Positions 1-6,398 of a DNA stretch of 7,830 nt are shown here, piece by piece; position 1 is the stretch's first letter, and every line of letters begins with the position of its first letter. The stretch is from Alphaproteobacteria bacterium (GTDB taxonomy: Bacteria; Pseudomonadota; Alphaproteobacteria; Acetobacterales; Acetobacteraceae). Made by a program: the position numbers and the translations under genes. The DNA lies in NCBI GenBank assembly GCA_013298245.1, contig JAAFHD010000159.1, positions 1 through 7,830 on the forward strand, given 5' to 3'. Below the pieces are notes generated by a model. It had not been told where the DNA came from. It was given only the letters and a program-made list of their open reading frames with translations, and did no database searches.

Positions 1-21
1 CTGGGGGATGGACGCGCGAAA

Positions 22-52
22 GCACCGCCCGGGGCGGGTGCCCGGGCGGTGC
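22..52. repeat. Perfect 12-bp inverted repeat (hairpin), possible terminator of an upstream gene
   Basis: GCACCGCCCGGG (22-33) is followed by a 7-nt loop and its exact reverse complement CCCGGGCGGTGC (41-52). The RNA would form a very stable 12-bp GC stem. It lies before the pot-type operon, where a terminator for a gene left of the window would be expected. The + strand has no T-run after the stem. Read on the - strand, the stem is followed by only three T. It is therefore a weak intrinsic terminator candidate, and could instead be a protein-binding palindrome or a dispersed repeat. Confidence 0.6.
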
Positions 53-90
53 GGAGAGACAAGGGTTTGGGAAATGATGCGGGCGCAATT

Positions 91-175
91 CGCCCGTTGG
101 CCCGGCTGTATTAGCAATGTATTCCGGCCATCGTCAAGAAAAAAATCACGCCCTTGCGCGATGTTTTCGCCCTTG
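91..175. repeat. Three copies of a CGCCC(G)TTG motif in the operon leader
   Basis: CGCCCTTG occurs at 149-156 and again at 168-175, exactly 19 bp apart, about two helical turns. A related copy with one extra G, CGCCCGTTG, is at 91-99. The first and third copies also share flanks, TTCGCCCGTTGGCC versus TTCGCCCTTGGCC. The first copy overlaps a short inverted repeat, GGGCG-CAATT-CGCCC (81-95). Same-phase direct repeats in a promoter-to-start interval could bind a transcription factor. This is inferred from position only, and short GC-rich words recur by chance in such genomes. Confidence 0.35.
97..125 (+). promoter_or_regulatory. Weak candidate sigma70-type promoter for the pot-type operon
   Basis: TTGGCC (97-102) and TATTCC (120-125) are separated by 17 bp. 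They match the -35 and -10 consensus at about 4 and 3 of 6 positions. They sit in the AT-richest part of the leader, which also has an A7 run at 139-145. Transcription from here would leave a leader of roughly 80 nt before the start at 210, and the two 19-bp-spaced CGCCCTTG copies would be downstream of the start site. The match is poor and rests largely on location. Confidence 0.2.
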
Positions 176-209
176 GCCAAACCGCGCCTGGGGTGGCATG
201 CATGGCGGC

Positions 210-1292
210 ATGCGACGTATCCTTCTTGCCATGCTGCTGGCGCTGCCGTTGGCGGTCCACGCGCAGCCCGTTCTGAACGTCTTCAACTGGGCGGATTACA
301 TCGATCCCTATGCGGTCGATCGCTTCCAGCGCGAGAGCGGCATCCGCATCCGCTACGATGTCTACGATAGCCTGGAGACGCTGGAGGGGCGGCTTTCGGC
401 CGGCCGTTCAGGCTTCGACATCATCGTGCCGACCAGCGAGCCGACCTTCGCGCGGCTGGTGCGCGCGGGCGGGCTGCGTCCGCTCGAGATGTCGCGCATT
501 CCGAATGCGCGCAACCTGGATCCGGCGCTGATGCAGCGCATCGCGGCGGTCGATCCAGGCAACCGCCATGGCGTCATCTACCTGTGGGGCACGGTTGGTT
601 TGGGCATGCGTGTCGACCGCATCCGCGCGCTCGCACCCGATGCACCACTGGACAGCATGGCGCTGCTGCTGGACCCCGCGAATGCGCGCAGGCTGGCACG
701 CTGCGGCATCGCGGTGATGGACAGCCCGACGGATGTGCTGCCCTCTGTGCTGCGCTTCCTGGGGCGTGATCCGAACAGCGGCGATGCGGCCGATCTGCGC
801 GCGGCGGAACAGGCGCTGCTGGCGATCCGGCCTTTCCTGCGCAGCATTCCAGGGTCGGCAGCGATCGTGGATGCGCTGGCCAATGGCGAGATATGCTTGG
901 CACTGTCCTACAGCGGCGATGTCATCCAGGCCGGCGCACGCGCGCGCGAAGCCAATCGCCCTTATGAAATCCGCTACGCCGCCCCGCGTGAAGGCGCGCA
1001 GCTGTGGTTCGACATGCTGGCAATTCCGGCCGATGCGCCGAACCCCGATGCCGCGCATGCCTTCATCAATTTCCTGCTGCAGCCGGATGTGATGGCGGGC
1101 ATCACCAACCAGGTGCGCTATCCCTCGGCGGTGCCGGCGGCGCGGTCTCTGCTGCGCGCGGATGTGGCGAATGATCCGTCCGTCCATCCCGATGATGCAG
1201 CGCTGCGCAACGCCTTCATCGCCGGCACGCCCACAGCTGCGGTGGAGCGCGCGCGCACGCGGCTGTGGTCACGCTTCAAGGCCGGGCGTTGA
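210..1292 (+). CDS. potF: PotF-like periplasmic polyamine-binding protein of an ABC importer
   Basis: This 360-residue protein should capture a polyamine, probably putrescine-like, in the periplasm and deliver it to the permeases encoded downstream. It starts with a clear Sec signal peptide: basic MRR, hydrophobic residues 4-16, and a probable cleavage site VHA|QP after residue 18. It tracks E. coli PotF from end to end: NWADYIDP (26-33), FDIIVP (69-74), SGDV around D237, WFDML around D268, Y304, and a C-terminal RTRLWSRFKAGR like PotF's ending. Equivalents of PotF ligand aspartates D247 and D278 are kept (D237, D268). PotF W244 is Tyr here and S38 is Ala, so the preferred ligand may differ. 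ATG 210 was chosen because an in-frame ATG at 117 would place 31 polar residues before the signal peptide; ATG 198 is also possible. Its stop overlaps the ATPase start. Confidence 0.93.
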   Translation: MRRILLAMLLALPLAVHAQPVLNVFNWADYIDPYAVDRFQRESGIRIRYDVYDSLETLEGRLSAGRSGFDIIVPTSEPTFARLVRAGGLRPLEMSRIPNARNLDPALMQRIAAVDPGNRHGVIYLWGTVGLGMRVDRIRALAPDAPLDSMALLLDPANARRLARCGIAVMDSPTDVLPSVLRFLGRDPNSGDAADLRAAEQALLAIRPFLRSIPGSAAIVDALANGEICLALSYSGDVIQAGARAREANRPYEIRYAAPREGAQLWFDMLAIPADAPNPDAAHAFINFLLQPDVMAGITNQVRYPSAVPAARSLLRADVANDPSVHPDDAALRNAFIAGTPTAAVERARTRLWSRFKAGR

Positions 1293-2236
1293 GCCTTCGC
1301 GTCGAAGCGCTGCGCAAGAATTTCGGCGCGGCGCGCGCGCTGGATGGGCTGTCGCTGGAGGTGCCGGCGGGCACTTTCCTTGCGGTGCTGGGCGCATCGG
1401 GTTCCGGCAAATCGACGCTGCTGCGCATCATCGCGGGCTTCGAACCCGCCGATGCCGGCCGCATCCTGATCGGTGGCGAAGATGTCACCGGCTTGCCGCC
1501 GCAGCGCCGACCCTGCGCGATGATGTTCCAGTCCTATGCGCTGTTTCCGCATCTGTCGGTGCACGAGAACATCGCCTACGGACTGCGTCGTGCGGGCACA
1601 TACAGCGCCGCGCGCGTGTCTGACTTGCTGGCACTGGTCGGGCTTTCCGGTCTGGATGCGCGCCGCCCCGCGCAGCTCTCCGGTGGCCAGCAGCAGCGCG
1701 TGGCATTGGCGCGCGCATTGGCCCGCAAGCCGCCATTGCTGCTGCTGGACGAACCTCTGGCCGCGCTGGATGCCGGCCTGCGCGCCGCAACCGGTGCGGA
1801 GCTGCGCCGCCTGCAACGCGAGACGCAAACCACCTTCGTCATGGTCACCCATGACCAGCAGGAGGCGCTGGCGCTGGCCGACCAGGTCGCGGTCCTGCAT
1901 GAGGGCCGCGTCGCGCAATGCGCATCGCCGCAGGAGGTCTATGCGCGGCCCGCCACGCGCTTCGTCGCGGAATTCCTGGGTGCTGCGAACATCATCAACA
2001 CGCCAGCCGGCCTTTGCGCGCTGCGCCCCGAGCACATCCGCGTGGGCCCGACCGGCACCGTGCCGGCGACCGTGCAGCACATCGCGTTTCGCGGCGAGAC
2101 CTGGGTGATCGCCTGCCGCACCGCCGATGGCACCGCGTTGCGCAGCGTGCTGTCGGCGCAATCCGCACCGCCCGCGCCGGGCGTCGCGGTGATGCTGTCA
2201 TGGGATGCGGCGGCGCTGGTGCCGCTTTGCGCATGA
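1289..2236 (+). CDS. potG: PotG/PotA-like ATP-binding subunit of the polyamine ABC importer
   Basis: This cytoplasmic ATPase powers the importer. All nucleotide-binding motifs are intact: Walker A GASGSGKST (35-43), Q-loop Q81 in MMFQSYALFPH, signature LSGGQQQR (130-137), Walker B LLLLDEP (150-156), D-loop LAALD (157-161) and switch H188. A short TOBE-type regulatory domain follows (about 230-315, with LRPEHIRV). At 315 residues it is well below the roughly 370-380 usual for PotA/PotG. The missing part appears to lie between FLGAANIIN and LRPEHIRV, where the family has several more beta strands. I chose TTG at 1289 because it overlaps the previous stop as TTGA, matching the 4-nt overlaps of its neighbours, and AAGG lies 7 nt upstream. 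An in-frame GTG at 1265 would add eight residues. The substrate is inferred from the operon, since the ATPase alone does not define it. Confidence 0.93.
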   Translation: MSLRVEALRKNFGAARALDGLSLEVPAGTFLAVLGASGSGKSTLLRIIAGFEPADAGRILIGGEDVTGLPPQRRPCAMMFQSYALFPHLSVHENIAYGLRRAGTYSAARVSDLLALVGLSGLDARRPAQLSGGQQQRVALARALARKPPLLLLDEPLAALDAGLRAATGAELRRLQRETQTTFVMVTHDQQEALALADQVAVLHEGRVAQCASPQEVYARPATRFVAEFLGAANIINTPAGLCALRPEHIRVGPTGTVPATVQHIAFRGETWVIACRTADGTALRSVLSAQSAPPAPGVAVMLSWDAAALVPLCA

Positions 2237-3057
2237 TCCGCACGGGCGCCGCCGGCTGGTTGGCCTTGCTGGTTGCCGCACCCTTGCTGGTCGTGCTGCT
2301 GGTCGCCTTCGCGGTGCCGCATGACGGTCTGCCGCCCTTCCTTTTGCCATGGTTGACCGACGCGCCAAACGAAAGCTGGTCACTGCTGACAGCGGATGGC
2401 TTCTTCCTCGGCGCGCTGATGCGTTCGCTGTGGTTGGCGCTGCTGACGGCCGCGCTGTGCGTCGCGCTGTCCTACCCGATGGCGCTTGGCATCCTGCGCG
2501 CGGTGCCGCGTGCGCGGCCCTGGCTGGTGGGTGTGTGCGTGTTGCCTTTCGCGATCGGATTCGTCCTGCGCATGGGCGCGTGGATCGGGCTGCTGCGCGA
2601 TTCGGGTCTGGTGAATCGCGCGCTGATGGCGGCCGGCATCATCATCGATCCGCTGCCGATGTTGCATGCATGGCCCGCGCTGATGGCCGGCATGCTGCAC
2701 AGCTATCTGCCCTTCGCGCTGCTGCCGCTCTATGCCGCGCTCGCGGCGCGTGACCGCGCGCCGGAGGAAGCGGCCGCCGATCTGGGCGCAGCACCCTTCA
2801 CCGTCTTCCGCACTGTCACGCTGCCGGCCAGTGCGGCGGCGGCGGGTGCTGCGTTTCTGTTGGTGTTCATCCCGGCAGCTGGCGAATTCGTCGTGCCCGA
2901 ACTGCTCGGCCCGCCGGATGCGCTGCTGGCCGGGCGCGCCATCTGGCAGGAGTTCTTCCAGTCACGCGACTGGCCCTTGGCCGCGGCCGCATCCGTCGCA
3001 CTGCTCGGCGTGTTGCTCGCACCCATCATGCTCTGGCAGCGACTGGAACGCCGATGA
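2233..3057 (+). CDS. potH: PotH/PotB-like inner-membrane permease of the polyamine importer
   Basis: This 274-residue integral membrane protein should form half of the translocation channel. About six hydrophobic segments are visible, near residues 9-27, 61-85, 97-115, 147-170, 198-220 and 249-268. A periplasmic stretch (about 30-60) lies between the first two. The cytoplasmic EAA loop that docks on the ATPase is EEAAADLGAAPFTVFRTVTLP (178-198 region), with the conserved Gly at 185. GEFVVPELLG (217-226) is typical of the PotB/PotH branch. ATG 2233 overlaps the ATPase stop as ATGA. The reading frame is open much further upstream (from 1918), but that part lies inside the ATPase gene and does not look like permease. 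PotH rather than PotB is inferred from the PotF-like first gene. Confidence 0.93.
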   Translation: MIRTGAAGWLALLVAAPLLVVLLVAFAVPHDGLPPFLLPWLTDAPNESWSLLTADGFFLGALMRSLWLALLTAALCVALSYPMALGILRAVPRARPWLVGVCVLPFAIGFVLRMGAWIGLLRDSGLVNRALMAAGIIIDPLPMLHAWPALMAGMLHSYLPFALLPLYAALAARDRAPEEAAADLGAAPFTVFRTVTLPASAAAAGAAFLLVFIPAAGEFVVPELLGPPDALLAGRAIWQEFFQSRDWPLAAAASVALLGVLLAPIMLWQRLERR

Positions 3058-3821
3058 CGCGCGCGGTGCTGGCATTGGGCCTGGTCTTCCTTTGGGCGCC
3101 GGTCGCGTTGATGGCGGTCTTCGCGTTCAGCGATGCGCGGCAGCCTTTTGTGTGGGGCGGATTTTCGTGGCGATGGTTCGCGGCACTCGCGGACAACCCG
3201 CGCATGCAGGAAGCCGCACTGCTCTCGCTCGGCATTGCGGCGGGTGCTGCGACGCTCGCGGTACTGGCGGGCGGCGCGCTGGGCTGGGTGCTGGCGCGCC
3301 ACGGCGCATTCCGCGGGCGTATGGTGTTCGGCGCGCTGGCCGCCGCACCACTGGTGTTGCCGGAGGTCGTCACTGGCCTCTCGCTGCTGCTGCTTTTCGT
3401 CGCGCTGGAACGCGCCACGGGCTGGCCCGAAGGGCGCGGCGTGCTGACCATTCTGCTCGCCCATGCGAGCCTGGGTGCGGCCTATGTGGCGGTGGTGGTG
3501 CAGGCGCGGCTGGCAGGTTTGGGGCGCATGCTGGAGGACGCGGCGGCGGATCTGGGTGCGGCGCCCGCCACCATCTTGCGCACCATCACGCTGCCGCTGA
3601 TCGCACCGTCGCTGCTGGCAGGCTGGGGCTTGGCCTTCATGCTCTCGCTGGATGACGTCGTGTTGGCCAGTTTCACCGGCGGCCCAGGTGCGACAACACT
3701 GCCCGTGCTGCTGTTCAGCCAGATGCGCATGGGCCCGACGCCTGAGGCGAATGCGCTGGCGCTGATCCTGCTGCTGATCGCGGCGCTGGTGGGCGCGGTT
3801 GCGCTGCTACTTCGTCGGTAG
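3054..3821 (+). CDS. potI: PotI/PotC-like inner-membrane permease of the polyamine importer
   Basis: This 255-residue protein is the second channel subunit. It has an N-terminal membrane segment (5-25), further hydrophobic segments near 53-80, 90-118, 129-150 and 183-205, and a last one at 233-252. Its EAA loop (161-182) begins EDAAADLGAAPATILR and ends TITLPL. The stretch SLDDVVLASFTGGPGATTLP (198-217) and the following FSQMRMGPTPEANAL closely resemble the PotI/PotC C-terminal region. ATG 3054 overlaps the PotH stop as ATGA. At 255 residues it is slightly short compared with E. coli PotI (about 280), mainly at the C-terminus. Its last 15 bp overlap the end of the convergent reductase gene, so no terminator fits between them. 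Confidence 0.93.
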   Translation: MTRAVLALGLVFLWAPVALMAVFAFSDARQPFVWGGFSWRWFAALADNPRMQEAALLSLGIAAGAATLAVLAGGALGWVLARHGAFRGRMVFGALAAAPLVLPEVVTGLSLLLLFVALERATGWPEGRGVLTILLAHASLGAAYVAVVVQARLAGLGRMLEDAAADLGAAPATILRTITLPLIAPSLLAGWGLAFMLSLDDVVLASFTGGPGATTLPVLLFSQMRMGPTPEANALALILLLIAALVGAVALLLRR

Positions 3822-4739
3822 GCGCCCCGCCGCGCGGCGTTGCAGATAGGCGCGGCCATGCAGCAGTGCCAGGCGATGCGCCGTGCCATCCACGCCCGCG
3901 CGTGTGGCCGCGTCGGACAGGAAGCCCAGGATATGCTCGATCTCGGCCGGCGCGCCGGCCTCGATGTCGCGCAGCATCGATGTCGCGTAGAGGCTGGCCG
4001 TGTCGCCGAACAGCGCGTCGTATTGCGCCATGAAGGCATCGGGCATCGGGTGACCATGCGCGGCGGCGATGGCAGCGTTGGCGCGCAGCACGCCGCGCAT
4101 GAATTCCGCGCCGCCATCGCTGCGCGCGATCTCTCCGACCGCCGCGCGCATCAGCACCGTGCAAATACCCGCGGTGCCGAGGTGCACGAGCTTTTCCCAC
4201 ATCCGCTGGCGGATATCGGGCACTGCTTCGGCCACCATCCCGATGGCGGGTGCAAAGGCCGCGGCCATCGCCCGCGTGCGGTCGGAAACACCGCCGTCCC
4301 AGTCGCCGAAGGTCAGCCAGCGCCAGTCGTTCAACTGCCGCACCGTGCCATCGGGCGCCAGCGTGGCCTGGATGCGCGCGAGCCCGCCCAGCACGGCGCC
4401 GGCGCCGAATTCCGCCTGCAATCGCGCGATATGCGACAGGCCGTTCAACACCGGCAGCACCGCCATGCGGCCATCGGCGGCGGGGCGCAGTGATGCGATC
4501 GCGTCATCCAGATGATAGGCCTTGCACGCCAGCAGGCAGAGGTCGAAGCCGGGCGTGGCCTGTGTCACCACGCGCGGCGCGATATGCGCGGCGCCGAAGG
4601 GGCTCTCGATCCGCAAGCCAGCGGCCAGTTGCGCCGCGCGCGCGGGGCGCACCAGGAAGGTGACATCGCCGCCTGCTTCGGCCAGCCTTCCGCCGAAATA
4701 CCCACCCAGAGCGCCGGCGCCCAACACCAAGACCCGCAT
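3807..4739 (-). CDS. Ketopantoate reductase-family (PanE/ApbA-like) NADPH oxidoreductase, possibly a paralogue
   Basis: This 310-residue enzyme belongs to the 2-dehydropantoate 2-reductase family, which reduces a 2-oxo acid with NADPH and is best known for the pantothenate (coenzyme A) pathway. The N-terminal Rossmann motif is GAGALGGYFGGRL (7-19), with R31 placed to contact the NADPH phosphate. Equivalents of E. coli K72 (K73), N98 (N99, in LNGL), catalytic K176 (K183, in WEKLV), S244 (S254) and E256 (E266, in EIEHILGFL) are present. Two other substrate-site positions differ: N180 corresponds to L187 and N184 to G191. True ketopantoate reductase activity is therefore uncertain. ATG 4739 is preferred because GGGTGGAA lies six bases upstream; an in-frame GTG at 4751 would add four residues. 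It is divergent from the efflux operon and overlaps the PotI-like gene at its 3' end. Confidence 0.88.
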   Translation of the reverse strand: MRVLVLGAGALGGYFGGRLAEAGGDVTFLVRPARAAQLAAGLRIESPFGAAHIAPRVVTQATPGFDLCLLACKAYHLDDAIASLRPAADGRMAVLPVLNGLSHIARLQAEFGAGAVLGGLARIQATLAPDGTVRQLNDWRWLTFGDWDGGVSDRTRAMAAAFAPAIGMVAEAVPDIRQRMWEKLVHLGTAGICTVLMRAAVGEIARSDGGAEFMRGVLRANAAIAAAHGHPMPDAFMAQYDALFGDTASLYATSMLRDIEAGAPAEIEHILGFLSDAATRAGVDGTAHRLALLHGRAYLQRRAAGRLPTK

Positions 4740-4799
4740 GTTGCGTTCCACCCGAAAGAAGCAACATCACCGTTACATCGGCCGTGCTATGCCGCAATC
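4740..4799. promoter_or_regulatory. Compact divergent intergenic region between reductase and efflux genes
   Basis: Only 60 bp separate the two divergent start codons, so both promoters must lie here or reach into the coding ends. The reductase has a plausible ribosome-binding sequence (GGGTGGAA, complement of 4746-4753). The + strand gene has no recognisable Shine-Dalgarno sequence before ATG 4800. I found no convincing -35/-10 pair on either strand. ACATC occurs at 4764-4768 and 4775-4779, an 11-bp period like that of OmpR/PhoB-type response-regulator sites, but the repeated unit is only 5 bp. Confidence 0.4.
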
Positions 4800-6398
4800 A
4801 TGAAGCGCGGGATTGTGATTCTGTTGGTGGTGGGTGCGCTGGGCGGTGGGGCCTGGTGGTACACGCAAGGCATGCCCGGCCTGGCGCGCGCCGAGAACGC
4901 AGGGCCGCGGCTGCGCACGGCGGAAGTGGATCGTGGCAACATCACCGCCATTGTGTCGGCAACCGGTACGGTGAACCCGGTGACCAGCGTGGTGGTGGGC
5001 AGCCAGTTGTCGGGCCAGGTGCGGGAGTTGTTCGCCGACTACAACTCGCGCGTCACCGCGCAGCAGCCCTTGGCGCGGCTCGACACGCAGCAGCTGGAAG
5101 CGACGCGCCAGGCCGCCGAGGCCGATCTGCAATCCGCGCGCGCCAACCTTCTGGTCGCGCGCGCGCAGGCGGAACGTGCGGCGGCCGATGCTGAACAGGC
5201 GCGCGCGCAGGTCGCCGCCGCGCGCGCCGGCATGACCGCGCAGCAGGCGCAATTGCGCGATGCCGAATTCGAAGCACGCCGCACGGAGGAACTCCGCCGC
5301 AGCGGCGTGGGCGCTGTGCGCGACGCGCTGCGTGCGGGCAATGCGCAGGATGTCGCGCGCGCGCAATTGGTGGGCTCCGAAGCGCAGATCATGCAGGCCG
5401 AGGCCAATCTGTTGAGTGCTGAAGCCGCCGCGCGCGTGGCCTTGGCGCAGGTGGAAACCGCGACCGCCACGGCCGAACAGCGCGCCGCGCAACTGCGCCA
5501 GGTGGATGTGAGCCTGGGCTTCGCCACGGTGCGCAGCCCGATCGATGGTGTGGTGATCTCGCGCAGCATTGATATTGGCCAGACCGTCGCCGCGAGTTTG
5601 CAGGCGCCGGTGCTGTTCACCATCGCCGCCAACCTGGACGAGATGGAAGTCTGGGTGACGGTGGACGAGGCGGATATCGGCCGCATCCGCGCGGGCCTGC
5701 CTGCCACCTTCACCGTGGCCGCGCACCCCAGCACCAACCTGACCGGGCGCGTGAAGGAGGTGCGGTTGGCCTCCGCCACCGTCAACAACGTCGTCACCTA
5801 TACGGTGGTGGTGACGGCGCCCAACACCAATGGCCGCATGCTGCCGGGCATGACGGCGACCATGCGCATCACCACCGATGAACGCCGCGACGTGTTGCGC
5901 GTGCCCAACACCGCGCTGCGCTGGCGGCCGAGCAGTGGCGCGCAGGATGCCGCCGCACCCGCGACCAGTCCTTTCGAAGCGGCGATCGCGGCGCTGCCTG
6001 ATTTGTCGCCCGCGCAGCGCCAGGAAATCGACGCCGCGCGTGCCGAATTGCGCGACCGCCTGGCATCCTTGCCGCAGGATGCGGAGGCGCGGCGGCAACA
6101 GGCGCAGGCGGCGCGGCAGCGGGTGTTTTCGCGCATCAATTCCATCCTGACGCCGGAGCAGCGCTCGCGCCTTGCGGCACAGCGCGCGGCGCGTGGCAGC
6201 GATGCCGGCACACCCGGCACTATCCATGTGCTGGAGGATGGCGTGCCGCGCGCGGTGCAGGTGCGCACAGGCCTGACCGATGGCAGCGTGACGGAGATCA
6301 TCAGCGGCGAGATCGAGGCCGGCGCTCGCATCGTCACCGGCGTGGAACGTGCCAGCGCCACCGCGCGTCCGGGCATGCAGATGCCGCGGATGTTCTGA
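4800..6398 (+). CDS. MacA-like periplasmic membrane-fusion (adaptor) protein of an ABC efflux pump, with Spy-like insertion
   Basis: This 532-residue adaptor should bridge the inner-membrane MacB-type transporter and an outer-membrane TolC-type channel not encoded here. An N-terminal hydrophobic anchor (5-21) is followed by a first lipoyl half (about 40-95: ATGTVNPV, VVGSQLSGQV), a long Ala/Gln-rich alpha-helical hairpin (about 96-238), and a second lipoyl half starting FATVRSPIDGVV (241-252). A beta-barrel follows to about 370 (VPNTALRW, 368-375), then the membrane-proximal domain to the end. Before the last strands (HVLEDGVPRAVQVRTGLTDG) sits an extra helical segment, about 378-470. It holds LSPAQ (402-406) and ILTPEQRSRL (449-458), similar to the LTxxQ motifs of Spy/CpxP. 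At the hairpin tip the RLS motif reads R161, L165, A172. The frame is open upstream of ATG 4800, but this start gives the membrane anchor directly. The stop overlaps the ATPase start as TGATG. Confidence 0.9.
   Translation: MKRGIVILLVVGALGGGAWWYTQGMPGLARAENAGPRLRTAEVDRGNITAIVSATGTVNPVTSVVVGSQLSGQVRELFADYNSRVTAQQPLARLDTQQLEATRQAAEADLQSARANLLVARAQAERAAADAEQARAQVAAARAGMTAQQAQLRDAEFEARRTEELRRSGVGAVRDALRAGNAQDVARAQLVGSEAQIMQAEANLLSAEAAARVALAQVETATATAEQRAAQLRQVDVSLGFATVRSPIDGVVISRSIDIGQTVAASLQAPVLFTIAANLDEMEVWVTVDEADIGRIRAGLPATFTVAAHPSTNLTGRVKEVRLASATVNNVVTYTVVVTAPNTNGRMLPGMTATMRITTDERRDVLRVPNTALRWRPSSGAQDAAAPATSPFEAAIAALPDLSPAQRQEIDAARAELRDRLASLPQDAEARRQQAQAARQRVFSRINSILTPEQRSRLAAQRAARGSDAGTPGTIHVLEDGVPRAVQVRTGLTDGSVTEIISGEIEAGARIVTGVERASATARPGMQMPRMF

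Noticed and set aside
117..209. Upstream ATG at 117 as the start of the binding protein
   Set aside because: It would put 31 residues containing charged and Trp/Pro-rich sequence before a textbook signal peptide that begins at ATG 210.
196..213. Two GCATGC words flanking the PotF-like start, possible hairpin over the start codon
   Set aside because: The stem is only 6 bp and each half is itself palindromic, so the signal is weak without conservation data.
8..370. 120-residue + strand frame spanning the leader
   Set aside because: It runs through the inverted repeat and then out of frame into the signal peptide region; the sequence shows no domain and the composition of a shadow frame.
408..1187. 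259-residue - strand frame opposite the PotF-like gene
   Set aside because: The composition is typical of an antisense shadow (Arg/His/Gln-rich) and the + strand has an unmistakable PotF-like protein.
3945..3960. Perfect 16-bp GC palindrome inside the reductase gene
   Set aside because: It encodes part of an Ala/Gly/Pro stretch (EAGAPAEI) in frame. Such palindromes arise easily from GC-rich codons and nothing around it suggests a site.
4752..4799. Sigma70 promoter pair in the divergent region
   Set aside because: Candidate hexamers such as TTGCGT, TTACAT and TGCTAT did not combine with an acceptable spacing on either strand.
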